Source: Terrimonas pollutisoli (GTDB lineage Bacteria; Bacteroidota; Bacteroidia; Chitinophagales; Chitinophagaceae). Taken from it: DNA of 64,000 nucleotides. Numbering within the stretch: position 1 is the stretch's first letter; every line of letters begins with the position of its first letter. The translations under genes were made by a program, and so were the position numbers. Of this stretch, positions 9,513 through 19,165 are shown piece by piece. The stretch spans positions 1 through 64,000 of the forward strand of contig NZ_JARKNA010000006.1 of the NCBI RefSeq assembly GCF_029360765.1, read 5' to 3'. Under the pieces are notes generated by a model. That model saw nothing but the letters and a program-made list of their open reading frames with translations. It did no database searches and had not been told where the DNA came from.

Positions 9513-9818
9513 CCTCCTTCAAGAAATAACTTTCGTAGCCGTGAGATTATTCCAAAAAGATAAGGGCTGTGCGTTGATGAAACCTTATCCTCTTTCCGGC
9601 CTCTATCTCCTTCTCTTTCCCCGAAAGGGAAAGAGCGGTACTGCATTGCAAATCCAAGCCATATAACTACCAAATCATCTTCATATCTCTACTCGTCACC
9701 ATCGAAGACTCCGCTTCAATACGAAGTTTTCGAAAAGCGAGGGCTGTGTTCTGCTGGCCTCCTCCTTCGGAGGAGGTCGGGAGGAGGCCGCGAGGGCTGT
9801 GCATTGGGCTCCTCACCT
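9513..9818. repeat. Intergenic stretch filled with palindromic repeats
   Basis: About 300 bp between two convergent genes with no convincing gene. It holds hairpins: CTCTTTCCCC-GAAAGGGAAAGAG near 9612-9636, CCTCCTCCTTCGGAGGAGG near 9759-9777 followed by TCGGGAGGAGGCC, and CTCCTCACCTTTAGGGGAGG from 9811, which continues into the 3' end of the S41 protease gene. Confidence 0.6.
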
Positions 9819-11357
9819 TTAGGGGAGGTTGGGTGGGGTTTGAATAAGCCCTGGTGGTCTGCGGCTTTCCTTATCTTTTTTTATCAGCTCCATAGCCTTT
9901 TCCACTTTGTAGTCTACTCCTTTTTTAATGGCCTGAATGGTTGGTGTTGATACCACTTCAGGCTGAACGCCCCGTCCGGTCTTAGGATAATTTTTATCAA
10001 TTACAAGGCGAAACAGCGGTAACCGAAAGCGAACTTTTGTTTCGGGTAAAGTCACATCCGGGATAAGCCATGCTGAATTACCATAGGCGCCGCCACCTGT
10101 TTCTTCGCCTACTACAATTACATTTTCCTGTTTGATCAGTGAGCTTGCAAATAATGTGGTTGCCGAAAAAGAATTGCCGCCGGTAAGAATATAAACCTTT
10201 CCGTCAAAGTGATTTTTCTTTTTGGGCTTGAACCAATGCCTTTCAAAATAACGGAAATGATAATACCCATCCGATTTTCGGCGGGTAAAAAAGGTCGTGA
10301 AAAGACGATTGAAGAAATCATCTTTAATATAACGGCTGTATTTTTTGCGTTTAGTAATCGCAAATAAAGAATCAGCCACCTTAAACGGTTGGTTGGCAAT
10401 ATAGCGGGTTATAAAAGTAGAGTTGTTTACGCTTCCGCCACCATTTCCCCGAACATCGATCATTAAATATTCCACCTTTGTCTTTCGCAGCACTTTAAAT
10501 GAGCGGCGAAAAAATCCTTTCAACCCATATCCCCTGCCAAATGAATTCAGATCCATCATGGCAACACGATCGGCCGAATCAATTTTTAAAAGCCGCACCG
10601 AATTTTGTTGCATTCTTTTTCTTTCCCGGCGGGAAGGCTGTGGAATATTGGGCTGTGAAACTACAGCAGTTCTTGATGTATCTGACACGGGACGATATGG
10701 CGTAATGCTGGTTTGCCTGGTTGTTCCGGTGCTGTCTTCATATTCTATTTTGTATGTCGGGGTATAACCATAAATAGAAGAATACAGGGAGCCAAAAAAT
10801 CCCCTGTTGCTAAGTGACTGATATTTATGAGTGGTGTTATACCCGTCGGTAGAAATATAATTGAATAAGGTATCTGTTATTTGTTTGATCGTATGACCAT
10901 TAATTTTTTTGATCATCACTCCCCGTTGTAACAAACTATCGCGGCGGTTCAGATTGGCGGCTACAACCGCGGTATCATTCCAAAGTTTTAAACTAAGCGG
11001 AAAAAGTCTCGACAAACGAAGTGTATCAAGGTAGCGGGAAAATTTTTTGGAGGAACGAACTGAAGTATGGCCGCAATTGATCTTGGCGGTAACATAACTC
11101 AGTACTTTTCTAAAATCTGTTTCGGTGAGGGAATCTTTTAATTGTTGCCGGCCCCAGTTAAAATATTGAGTCATGCTATCCTTACTGGTGTACCAATACA
11201 AGCCGGGATGCACTTCCTCCAGGATTTCCTGGTAGATAGCATAATCCTTTTGCAGTTTTGCAGGAGCATATTTTTTTGCAGGAGAAAAAGCATTCTTGTT
11301 TGCAGCACATCCACTTAATAACGCTATTACCACCGCTAAAACCAATAATCTCCTCAT
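9819..11357 (-). CDS. S41-family peptidase lipoprotein
   Basis: 512 residues. The start MRRLLVLAVVIALLSGCAAN is a lipoprotein signal (Cys17). The C-terminal half has the tail-specific protease fold: MIDVRGNGGGSVNNS and the nucleophile region ILTGGNSFSATTLFASSLIK, with VVGEETGGGAYG after it. No PDZ domain is obvious. It probably processes or degrades envelope proteins. The last residues (GLIQTPPNLP) are encoded by a CTCC...GGAG-type repeat, so the natural C-terminus seems to have been replaced by repeat sequence. Confidence 0.85.
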   Translation of the reverse strand: MRRLLVLAVVIALLSGCAANKNAFSPAKKYAPAKLQKDYAIYQEILEEVHPGLYWYTSKDSMTQYFNWGRQQLKDSLTETDFRKVLSYVTAKINCGHTSVRSSKKFSRYLDTLRLSRLFPLSLKLWNDTAVVAANLNRRDSLLQRGVMIKKINGHTIKQITDTLFNYISTDGYNTTHKYQSLSNRGFFGSLYSSIYGYTPTYKIEYEDSTGTTRQTSITPYRPVSDTSRTAVVSQPNIPQPSRRERKRMQQNSVRLLKIDSADRVAMMDLNSFGRGYGLKGFFRRSFKVLRKTKVEYLMIDVRGNGGGSVNNSTFITRYIANQPFKVADSLFAITKRKKYSRYIKDDFFNRLFTTFFTRRKSDGYYHFRYFERHWFKPKKKNHFDGKVYILTGGNSFSATTLFASSLIKQENVIVVGEETGGGAYGNSAWLIPDVTLPETKVRFRLPLFRLVIDKNYPKTGRGVQPEVVSTPTIQAIKKGVDYKVEKAMELIKKDKESRRPPGLIQTPPNLP

Positions 11358-11390
11358 AATCCTTTAATATCTTATAAATCCAGGTTCTGC

Positions 11391-12422
11391 TTATTTTAAA
11401 TGATTCCAGCCTTGCGCCGTGATCGGGTGTTTGCTTCCCCCTTTGGTAATAATGGTTGGCTTTTGCTCCGGCTCCGTCATATATCCTATTACACTAATCT
11501 GTTCATTCAATACCAATTTATCATAATCAGCCTGCGGCAGCGTAAATAATAATTCATAATCTTCACCTCCACTCAGTGCACAGGCTGTAGGATCGATCTC
11601 AAACTTATAAGCCGCTGTTTTCATCTCTTCAGCTATTGGTATTTTGTCTTCATACAACACGCAGCCCAAATTGCTTTGCTGGCAGATATGCAATATTTCG
11701 GAACTAAGCCCATCGCTTACATCCATCATAGCCGTGGGCATAATACCGGACTGCGCAAAAAATTCAATGATATCTTTTCTTGCCTCGGGCTTTAACAGCT
11801 TGCCAATCACATAAGATTCCCCTTCCAGATCAGGCTGTACTCCCGGGCTCTCCACAAAGATCTTTTTTTCCCGTTCCATAAAAAGCAATCCTACATAAGC
11901 GGCGCCGAGATTACCGGTTACACAAAGCAGGTCACCTTTTTTTGCGGTACTTCTTTTTACATATTTGTCAGGGGCTACTTCACCTACCGCCGTAACGGAT
12001 ATAATAAAGCCTTTTTGGGATGAGGTGGTATCACCACCAACAAGATCTACATCATAAGCGGCACAAGCGGCGTATACGCCTTCATAAAATTCATCCAGCG
12101 CTTCTACACTGAAACGGTTGCTGATACCAAGCCCAATGATTATCTGCGTTGGCATCGCATTCATGGCATAGATATCACTGAGGTTAACCACCACGCTTTT
12201 ATAACCCAAATGCTTAAGTGGGGTGTACATAAGATCAAAATGAACACCCTCTACCAACAGGTCGGTGGTGATCACCGTCTGTTTGCCAAAATGATCGATC
12301 ACCGCTGCATCATCACCCACTCCCAGCAGGGAAGAAGCATTTTGCAGCTCAATGTTCTTCGTCAAGTGATCGATGAGACCAAACTCACCTAAAGAAGATA
12401 TTTCTGTTCGTTCGTTGCTCAT
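11391..12422 (-). CDS. thiL: Thiamine-monophosphate kinase
   Basis: 343 residues of the ThiL/PurM fold: LGEFGLIDHLTK, LLGVGDDAAVID (ATP/metal Asp pair), TTDLLVEGVHFDL, VVNLSDIYAMNAMPTQIIIG, VGGDTTSS and MMDVSDGLSSEI. It phosphorylates thiamine monophosphate to the active diphosphate with ATP. Its ATG overlaps the stop of the upstream phosphatase gene as ATGA, so translation is likely coupled. Confidence 0.95.
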   Translation of the reverse strand: MSNERTEISSLGEFGLIDHLTKNIELQNASSLLGVGDDAAVIDHFGKQTVITTDLLVEGVHFDLMYTPLKHLGYKSVVVNLSDIYAMNAMPTQIIIGLGISNRFSVEALDEFYEGVYAACAAYDVDLVGGDTTSSQKGFIISVTAVGEVAPDKYVKRSTAKKGDLLCVTGNLGAAYVGLLFMEREKKIFVESPGVQPDLEGESYVIGKLLKPEARKDIIEFFAQSGIMPTAMMDVSDGLSSEILHICQQSNLGCVLYEDKIPIAEEMKTAAYKFEIDPTACALSGGEDYELLFTLPQADYDKLVLNEQISVIGYMTEPEQKPTIITKGGSKHPITAQGWNHLK

Positions 12423-13204
12423 AAACTTTTTTGGTTATTGATTACTGCAAGAAGATCATCGTGAATTTTTCCATTCGTAGCCAAAATCCGGTGTTGATAG
12501 GGTGAAAATTTATTTCCAGTAAAATCGGTGACCTTACCACCCGCTTCTTCCACAATTAAAAAACCGGCAGCACTGTCCCACGCTTCCAGCTTGTGTTCAT
12601 AAAATCCATCAAAACGGCCGGCAGCTACCCAACAAAGATCAATAGCAGCGGACCCTAATCTTCTTACCGGCACACCTTTGCGGATAAAGCGTTCAAAAAC
12701 TTCCAATGGTCCATTAGGCATGTCCAAATAAGTGTAGGGAAAGCCAGTTACAAGGCAGGCTTTTACTGCATCTGCTTCAGTACTTACACTGATCGGGTTG
12801 TCATTTAAGGTAGAGCCCTTTCCTTTTTCTGCAAAAAACAACTCATTCAGGTGCGGATTATATACGGCGCCCATGATCACCTCTCCTTTATGCTCTACTG
12901 CGATTGATACACAGTTCAGTGGAATACCATGCGCAAAATTGATAGTACCATCAATCGGGTCAATGATCCATTTATAATTGGAGTCCTGCACAATCTTACC
13001 AGCCTCTTCACTCAGAATATAATGATCAGGAAAGTTGGCTTTTATGACAGCCATGATTGCCTTTTCAGACGCATGATCAGCTTCCGTTACAGGATTATTA
13101 ATGCCTTCTTTGTTGGTTATCTTAAATTCTTTGTTGAAAAACCGGACTATTTCAGCAGCGCCGGCTTTGGCCGCTTCTATAAGGGTATTTTTAAGCATGG
13201 GCAA
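12419..13204 (-). CDS. Inositol-monophosphatase-family phosphatase
   Basis: 261 residues. The metal-binding signature WIIDPIDGTINFAHGIP and the C-terminal WDSAAGFLIVEEAGG are the two family patterns, and SEEAG supplies a further acidic ligand. Such Mg-dependent enzymes cleave inositol-1-phosphate, fructose-bisphosphate, NADP or PAP; the substrate is not decidable here. It ends in an ATGA overlap with thiL. Confidence 0.92.
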   Translation of the reverse strand: MPMLKNTLIEAAKAGAAEIVRFFNKEFKITNKEGINNPVTEADHASEKAIMAVIKANFPDHYILSEEAGKIVQDSNYKWIIDPIDGTINFAHGIPLNCVSIAVEHKGEVIMGAVYNPHLNELFFAEKGKGSTLNDNPISVSTEADAVKACLVTGFPYTYLDMPNGPLEVFERFIRKGVPVRRLGSAAIDLCWVAAGRFDGFYEHKLEAWDSAAGFLIVEEAGGKVTDFTGNKFSPYQHRILATNGKIHDDLLAVINNQKSL

Positions 13205-13216
13205 AGATAATAAACG

Positions 13217-13317
13217 CCTGTCCGCCTGCGGCGGAGAAAAAATAAGAAATTATTCTATGCTATGATAGAACTCCTATTTTTGGAACAAATCATCAAATTT
13301 TTCCGCAGCGGGCGGAA
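13217..13317. repeat. Two short GC-rich palindromes in an intergenic gap
   Basis: TCCGCCTGCGGCGGA (13221-13235, preceded by CCTG) and TTCCGCAGCGGGCGGAA (13301-13317) lie between the divergent phosphatase and glycosyltransferase genes. They resemble the CCTGCCTGCC-type repeat family. Confidence 0.55.
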
Positions 13318-13323
13318 CAGGGC

Positions 13324-15288
13324 ATGGATATTTCGGTTATAATAGTTAACTATAATGTAAAACATTTTTTAGAACAGTGTTTGTATGCTGTTCAAAAAGC
13401 AAGCCGCGGACTGAAGACGGAGATTGTTGTAATTGACAATAATTCCTCTGATAACAGCATTAACTACCTTCGGCCATCGTTCCCCGCTACCCGCTTCATA
13501 GCGAACACCGAAAATTTTGGATTTGCAAAAGCCTGCAACCAGGGATTGCAATTGGCAACCGGTAAGTACATTTTATTTTTAAATCCTGACACGATAGTCC
13601 CGGAAGACTGCTTCCAAAAATGTTTGGCTTTTTTTGAAACGCATCCTGGTGCAGGAGCATTGGGCATTAAAATGATCGACGGAAGCGGTCGGTTTTTAAA
13701 AGAATCCAAGCGATCCTTTCCATCACCACTTACCTCGTTGTTTAAATTGTTTGGTTTGTCAAGGTTGTTTCCGCACTCCAGGTTATTTTCCCGTTATCAC
13801 CTCGGGCACCTGGATAAAGACAACGATCATGAAATAGATGTATTGGCCGGAGCATTTATGATGATAAGAAAAGAAGTGTTGGAAAAGACCGGCGGCTTTG
13901 ATGAAATATTTTTTATGTATGGCGAGGATGTGGATCTGAGCTATCGCATCCAAAAAACACCCTGTGATGCCACCGGCGAAAACTATAAGAACTATTATTT
14001 TTCAGGCAGCAGTATCATACATTTCAAAGGTGAAAGTACCAAGCGGGGCAGCATGAACTATGTGCGGATGTTTTACAAAGCCATGAGCATTTTTGTCCGC
14101 AAACATTATGGCGGCAACCGGGCTGGTTTTTTTAACCTGTTAATTCATTTGGGTATTTGGATCAGGGCCGTGCTGGCAGGCATTGGCCGGTTTATTCGCC
14201 TGGTAGGATTGCCATTGATTGATGCGGGCCTGATCATGCTTAGCTTTTGGACCATCAGGAAGATCTGGGGCAGCTATGTACGGCCCGAAGTGCAATATGA
14301 TGACCGCCTGCTATGGATAGCCATTCCGGCTTTTACCATTTTATATTTATTGACGGCTTACTATGCAGGGCTCTACGACCGCTGGTATAAACGATCGGAA
14401 CTGGTTCGCTCTACACTCATTGCCACAATTGTTTTGCTGGCCTGTTATTCATTGTTGCCCGAACAATACCGGTTTTCAAGGGCCATTATTTTATTTGGAG
14501 CCATTTTATCTTTTATTGTTATTGGTTTGCTCCGCAGGATATTGGTAGCTTCAAAAGTACTGGCAGCCGCCAAACAGCAGGAAGAACATGCCAGCACCTT
14601 GATTGTTGCTTCGTCGTCAGAATACGAAACGGTGCTTCACTTGATGCAGGAAGCCGGCATGAAAGAAAAAGTATTGGGACGGGTAGCCGTTACGGAAAAT
14701 GATCAGTCGGCTATTGGCTATTGGTCAAAACTAAATTTGCTGTACCAGGCGGTTCCGTTTAAAGAAGTCATTTTTTGTGAGGGAACGCTTTCGTTTAAAA
14801 ATATTATAGAGGCCCTGGAGCAATCAGCTGGCGAAAAAAAGATAAAAATTCATGCTACCGGCAGCCATAGCATTGTGGGGAGCGAGTCAAAAGACAGTTT
14901 GGGTGAGTATGTATCAAGGGAAAATGGTCTTAACCTGGCAGATCCCTATAACCGGCGAATAAAAAGATTGCAGGACCTGTTTATTTCTTTTACAGCAATC
15001 ATTAGTTTTCCATTGCACTTTATTTGGGTAAAAAAGCCGCTGCAGTTTTTTACAAATTGCTTTAGAATATTGTTTGGTCAAAAAACATGGGTAGGATATG
15101 CGGCGGATGGGAAAAACCTTCCCAACCTGCGGCCTGCAGTACTTGCCTGTAATGGCATTCCGAAAACGATCAAACAGGAATTATCCGCGGACAGCCTGCA
15201 TATGATCGATTATTGGTATGCCCGGGACTATGAACCAATGCAGGATCTGAAACTGGTATGGAAGATGTACAAAAGGCTAGGTGGGTAA
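13324..15288 (+). CDS. GT2 glycosyltransferase fused to a degenerate polyprenyl glycosylphosphotransferase-like region
   Basis: 654 residues. Residues 1 to about 240 are a family 2 glycosyltransferase (MDISVIIVNYNVKHFLEQCL, the FLNPDT acidic motif, FFMYGEDVDLSYRIQ), rhamnosyltransferase-like. Then come membrane helices (about 275-410), a Rossmann-like domain with TLIVASSSEYETVLHLMQEA, and a tail (RRIKRLQDLFISFTAIISF to YEPMQDLKLVWKMYKRLGG) resembling the skeleton of a polyprenyl phosphate sugar transferase whose catalytic core is missing. Likely role: envelope polysaccharide assembly at the inner membrane. The fused C-terminal part looks structural or regulatory, which is inference. Confidence 0.8.
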   Translation: MDISVIIVNYNVKHFLEQCLYAVQKASRGLKTEIVVIDNNSSDNSINYLRPSFPATRFIANTENFGFAKACNQGLQLATGKYILFLNPDTIVPEDCFQKCLAFFETHPGAGALGIKMIDGSGRFLKESKRSFPSPLTSLFKLFGLSRLFPHSRLFSRYHLGHLDKDNDHEIDVLAGAFMMIRKEVLEKTGGFDEIFFMYGEDVDLSYRIQKTPCDATGENYKNYYFSGSSIIHFKGESTKRGSMNYVRMFYKAMSIFVRKHYGGNRAGFFNLLIHLGIWIRAVLAGIGRFIRLVGLPLIDAGLIMLSFWTIRKIWGSYVRPEVQYDDRLLWIAIPAFTILYLLTAYYAGLYDRWYKRSELVRSTLIATIVLLACYSLLPEQYRFSRAIILFGAILSFIVIGLLRRILVASKVLAAAKQQEEHASTLIVASSSEYETVLHLMQEAGMKEKVLGRVAVTENDQSAIGYWSKLNLLYQAVPFKEVIFCEGTLSFKNIIEALEQSAGEKKIKIHATGSHSIVGSESKDSLGEYVSRENGLNLADPYNRRIKRLQDLFISFTAIISFPLHFIWVKKPLQFFTNCFRILFGQKTWVGYAADGKNLPNLRPAVLACNGIPKTIKQELSADSLHMIDYWYARDYEPMQDLKLVWKMYKRLGG

Positions 15289-15440
15289 AAACAATAAACA
15301 AGATAACATGCGATTAATTATGTCTTATCGTGGCTTATACTTCGATTTGCCTATTGTCTATTGCCCATTGCCTGTTATATTCGCAGCCGTTTAAAAAATA
15401 CATTATGTAACTTTAAACAAAGGGTTAGAATCTTGCAAAC

Positions 15441-16973
15441 ATGGCAAATATTATTGATATAAAACTTCCGAAAGCAATTGCCACCGCATTGCGTATTCCT
15501 CCTAACGATGCACGTCGTCAGCAGGTAAGAGTATTGAAAAAGCTACTGAAAAAAGCAAGATTTACGGAGTTTGGCCAGCAATTCCATTTCGATGACGCAT
15601 TATTGAGTAAAAACGTCGCCAGGAAATTCCAGGAACTGGTGCCGGTGCATGATTACAACAAAATATACGAGGAATGGTGGAAGAAAACCCTGGATGGGGT
15701 ACCGGATGTGACGTGGCCAGGTAAGATTAAATATTATGCCCTCAGCTCCGGTACTTCCGAAGCCGCCAGTAAATATATTCCTGTTACAAAAGACCTCTTG
15801 CGGAGTAATAGTGTGAACTATATCCGGCAGCTCATCAGTGTTTTTGGCTATGAAGATGCCAATCGAAAAGCATTGACAAAAGGCTTCCTGATGTTGGGCG
15901 GGGCCACCGATCTGCAAAAAGGAAAAGCGGGTTGGTATGCGGGAGACCTGAGTGGAATACTGGCGAAAAAAAGACCTTTTTGGTTTCAGACATTCTATAA
16001 GCCCGGTGGTCGCATTGCAGCGATGAAAGACTGGAATCAAAAATTGAACGAGATTGTTGAACATGCTAAAGACTGGGATATTGGCTATATAGTGGGGGTA
16101 CCTGCGTGGTGCCAGATGTGTATGGAAATGGTGATCGAGCATTATAAACTGCAAAACATACATGAGATATGGCCAAACTTTGGGGTGTTTGTACATGGTG
16201 GTGTTTCTTTTGCACCGTATAAAAAGGGATTTGAAAAGTTATTGGGTAAACCCATCGTCTACATCGAAAATTATTTATCCAGCGAAGGGTTTATTGGTTA
16301 TAAAACAAGAGAGCATGCAAAAGGGATGGAACTGATATTGAATAACAATATCTTTTTTGAGTTTGTTCCCTTTGATGATAAGAACTTCGACAGTGAAGGA
16401 AAGATAGTGGACAAGCCCGAAACAAAAATGATTCATGAAGTAGAAGAGGGTAAAGAATATGCACTGCTCATGAGCACCAATGCCGGCTCCTGGCGTTATC
16501 TTATTGGCGATACCATCAAGTTTGTGGACCTGGAGAGGCATGAAGTAGCTATCACGGGTCGTACCAAACATTTTTTGAGCCTGGTGGGTGAGCATCTTAG
16601 TGTAGAGAATATGAACCAGGCTATTCAACTGGTGAGTGAAGAATTTAATATCAGCATGCCCGAATACACGGTGATTGGGTTTCCCTATCAAAATTTCTTT
16701 GCGCATCGGTGGTATGTAGCAACCAATGACAAAGTAGATGCAGAAAAATTGAGAAAGCGTATCGATGAAAACCTGCGCATGCTGAATGATGACTATGCTA
16801 CCGAAAGAGACAGTGCTTTGAAAGAAGTTTTCCTGGAAGTTTTACCGGAAGAAAAATTTCTGGACTTTATGAAGCTAAAAGGAAAGTTGGGAAGCCAGCA
16901 TAAATTTCCAAGGGTGATGAAAGGAAAGATGTTGGAAGATTGGAACCGGTATCTCGAAACCGGCAAAGTATGA
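15441..16973 (+). CDS. GH3-family acyl-adenylating protein
   Basis: 510 residues of the GH3 (auxin-responsive promoter) family. The adenylate-forming motifs are seen as YALSSGTSEAASKYIPV (nucleotide loop), YLSSEGFIGYK, and GDTIKFVDLERHEVAITGRT. Plant GH3 enzymes conjugate amino acids to hormone acids; bacterial members are common in Bacteroidota but their substrate is not known. No signal peptide. It lies 150 bp downstream of the glycosyltransferase gene on the same strand. Confidence 0.88.
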   Translation: MANIIDIKLPKAIATALRIPPNDARRQQVRVLKKLLKKARFTEFGQQFHFDDALLSKNVARKFQELVPVHDYNKIYEEWWKKTLDGVPDVTWPGKIKYYALSSGTSEAASKYIPVTKDLLRSNSVNYIRQLISVFGYEDANRKALTKGFLMLGGATDLQKGKAGWYAGDLSGILAKKRPFWFQTFYKPGGRIAAMKDWNQKLNEIVEHAKDWDIGYIVGVPAWCQMCMEMVIEHYKLQNIHEIWPNFGVFVHGGVSFAPYKKGFEKLLGKPIVYIENYLSSEGFIGYKTREHAKGMELILNNNIFFEFVPFDDKNFDSEGKIVDKPETKMIHEVEEGKEYALLMSTNAGSWRYLIGDTIKFVDLERHEVAITGRTKHFLSLVGEHLSVENMNQAIQLVSEEFNISMPEYTVIGFPYQNFFAHRWYVATNDKVDAEKLRKRIDENLRMLNDDYATERDSALKEVFLEVLPEEKFLDFMKLKGKLGSQHKFPRVMKGKMLEDWNRYLETGKV

Positions 16974-17108
16974 TCAACGGGCAGCCGTGCGTATTAGTAA
17001 TAGAGCCTGACAAATTAAAACTTCTGTAATAATCACAGATACTGATTCACACTTCGTACTTTAAATAGGTTTGCCGTACTTCGCACTTCAAATTTCTTTT
17101 GCTTTTCT

Positions 17109-17741
17109 ATGCTGGAAGCTTTCCTCAAAGGAATAACGGTTGGTTTTTTGCTCAGCATTGCGGTGGGCCCGGTAATATTTTCTATTATCAAGCAAAGCCT
17201 CAATAACGGTCACAAGGGTGGAATGGCTTTTGTTGTTGGCGTATCAGCAAGTGATATTGCCTTAGTGCTGATCAGCAATGTATTTACCGAATTATTTAGC
17301 AGCATCAGCAGCCACCGCACACCGATCGGCATTGCCGGAAGCATTTTCCTGATTGTAATGGGCATATACTTTTTGTTTTTCAAAAAAGTAAACGTAGATG
17401 ACCGGGGTCAGCAGGTATTAAGCCGCTTTCGAAAACGGGATTATGCAAAAATATTCGCTTCCGGTTTTTTGATGAATACGCTCAACCCCGCTATTTTTCT
17501 TTTCTGGATCACTACATCTACCACGTTTGTCAGTCATACCGTAAAACAACGATTAATTATTTTTATTACTTGCCTGCTATTCGTCTTGGCGGCGGATATT
17601 GCCAAGGTGATGCTTGCCGGCAAGATCCGTAACCGGCTTACGCCACATAATATTCATAACATCAACCGGCTAAACGGAATTGTCCTCATCGGCTTTGGCA
17701 TTGCCTTAATCTGGGGACTGCTGGTTTATTCCAATAAATAA
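17109..17741 (+). CDS. LysE-family amino acid exporter
   Basis: 210 residues with about six membrane helices. The LysE/RhtB signature is at the N-terminus: FLKGITVGFLLSIAVGPVIF, followed by SLNNGHKGGMAFVVGVSASD, and FLMNTLNPAIFLFW in the middle. Exports amino acids or related small molecules across the inner membrane; substrate unknown. Confidence 0.9.
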   Translation: MLEAFLKGITVGFLLSIAVGPVIFSIIKQSLNNGHKGGMAFVVGVSASDIALVLISNVFTELFSSISSHRTPIGIAGSIFLIVMGIYFLFFKKVNVDDRGQQVLSRFRKRDYAKIFASGFLMNTLNPAIFLFWITTSTTFVSHTVKQRLIIFITCLLFVLAADIAKVMLAGKIRNRLTPHNIHNINRLNGIVLIGFGIALIWGLLVYSNK

Positions 17742-17748
17742 AAATACC

Positions 17749-17790
17749 TGTTTCCGGTTGCCAGTTACCGGTAACTGGCAACCGGAAACA
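17749..17790. repeat. Perfect 42-bp palindrome
   Basis: Starting TGTTTCCGGTTGCC, the 42 bases equal their own reverse complement with 21-base arms and no loop (centre TACC-GGTA at 17770/17771). It begins just after the LysE stop. No T-run follows, so it is not a standard terminator; it looks like another dispersed palindrome. Confidence 0.85.
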
Positions 17791-17857
17791 ACCACCTTCT
17801 GCACCAACGTTTATCTTTTAACAATTCGGGGTCCACATTGAATAGTAAGTTTGATGG

Positions 17858-18367
17858 ATGAACCGGCTGCTGCTAATCATATTTCTTTTAACTTCTGTGT
17901 ATTCTTATTCTCAAACGGGATATTTGTTTGTAAAAAAAGGGATAAAGAAAAAAAAGACGTACACAGAAGGCGATAATATTTATCTGCGCTTGCAAAATGA
18001 TAGTTTACGGTATGGCATGATCACAAGATTGATGAATGATACCATCTTTTTAAGCGGCCGGCCGATTCCCCGTGTAACTGTCAAAGAAGTAATTATTCGA
18101 AGCCGGGAAAAGAAACGGTTTCATGTGCCGGTAAAAGATCTATTGCTGATCACCGGCGGTGTTGGCCTGGTGACGGGTGGACTTACACTAAGCGACCAGG
18201 CGAGTTTCAAAGAAGCGTTGACAGCCGGTCTTGTGATGGGCTATGGCCCGCTTGCTGTTGGTTATCTGAAAAGTAAAATTTCGCTGAAGCGAAAAAAATA
18301 CCGGATTGGCAAAAAATTCAGGCTGCAGGTACTTGATTTTTATATTCCCCGTCAACGGGCTTTTTAA
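17858..18367 (+). CDS. Hypothetical exported protein
   Basis: 169 residues not recognised. MNRLLLIIFLLTSVYSYSQ is a signal peptide. The mature part is basic (FVKKGIKKKKTYTEGD), with a beta-rich region and a hydrophobic segment LLLITGGVGLVTGGLTL near 100-116. The C-terminus is again Lys/Arg-rich. It precedes mtgA on the same strand with 43 bp between, so it may be co-transcribed with a cell-wall gene. Confidence 0.7.
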   Translation: MNRLLLIIFLLTSVYSYSQTGYLFVKKGIKKKKTYTEGDNIYLRLQNDSLRYGMITRLMNDTIFLSGRPIPRVTVKEVIIRSREKKRFHVPVKDLLLITGGVGLVTGGLTLSDQASFKEALTAGLVMGYGPLAVGYLKSKISLKRKKYRIGKKFRLQVLDFYIPRQRAF

Positions 18368-18410
18368 AGCCCTACTGCAAGGATTTAATTTTTTAATATT
18401 GCAGCGCAAA

Positions 18411-19130
18411 ATGAAAACAAAAGGATTTTTCCCGAAGCTATGGCGATGGATTAAAAGGATTTTCATTATTCTTTTCATTGCTCAATTCGTTTATATCATT
18501 TTATTAAAATGGGTAAACCCGCCCGTGACCCTCACGCAGTTGATGAGTTGGATAACTGGTCATGGACTGAAGCGGGATTATGTGAGCTATTCATCCATGT
18601 CGTACAATGCAAAGCTGGCCGTTATTGCTTCTGAAGACCAGCTTTTTGTTGATCATGGTGGCTTTGATTGGAAAAGCATCCAAAAAGCCATGAAGTATAA
18701 TGAGCGAAAACCAGGCCGTGTCAGGGGAGCCAGTACGATCAGTCAGCAGGTAGCCAAAAATGTATTCCTGTGGCAGGGAAAAAGTTTTATCCGCAAAGGG
18801 CTGGAAGCTTATTTCACTTTTATGATTGAACTAATATGGGGTAAGAAAAGAATATTGGAAATGTATTTGAATGTAAGTGAAATGGGAGAAGGCGTTTTTG
18901 GTATCGAACGGGCAGCAAATATTTATTTTAATAAATCTGCGGGTAATCTTAGTCGCCAGGAAGCTGCTTTGGTGGCCGCTTGCCTTCCTAACCCCAAGCG
19001 ATTGAAAGTAAAACCGGCTTCGAATTACGTAATGGCCCGGTCAAGAAAAATCGTTCAGCAAATGAATTTTTTATATCCTGACCGCGATATCCAGGAAGTG
19101 ATACTGATAAAAAATAGTAAATTAAAATAA
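18411..19130 (+). CDS. mtgA: Monofunctional peptidoglycan glycosyltransferase
   Basis: 239 residues from the ATG at 18411; an upstream in-frame Met at 18306 lies inside the previous gene and gives a non-family leader. One N-terminal membrane anchor (FIILFIAQFVYIILLKWV) is followed by a GT51 domain: ASEDQLFVDHGGFDWKSIQ with the catalytic Glu, RGASTISQQVAKNVFLW, and ILEMYLNVSEMGEGVFGIER. It polymerises lipid II glycan chains in the periplasm without a transpeptidase domain. Confidence 0.94.
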   Translation: MKTKGFFPKLWRWIKRIFIILFIAQFVYIILLKWVNPPVTLTQLMSWITGHGLKRDYVSYSSMSYNAKLAVIASEDQLFVDHGGFDWKSIQKAMKYNERKPGRVRGASTISQQVAKNVFLWQGKSFIRKGLEAYFTFMIELIWGKKRILEMYLNVSEMGEGVFGIERAANIYFNKSAGNLSRQEAALVAACLPNPKRLKVKPASNYVMARSRKIVQQMNFLYPDRDIQEVILIKNSKLK

Positions 19131-19165
19131 CAGAGAGAATCTATAAGGCGACTCATGATCTCACT

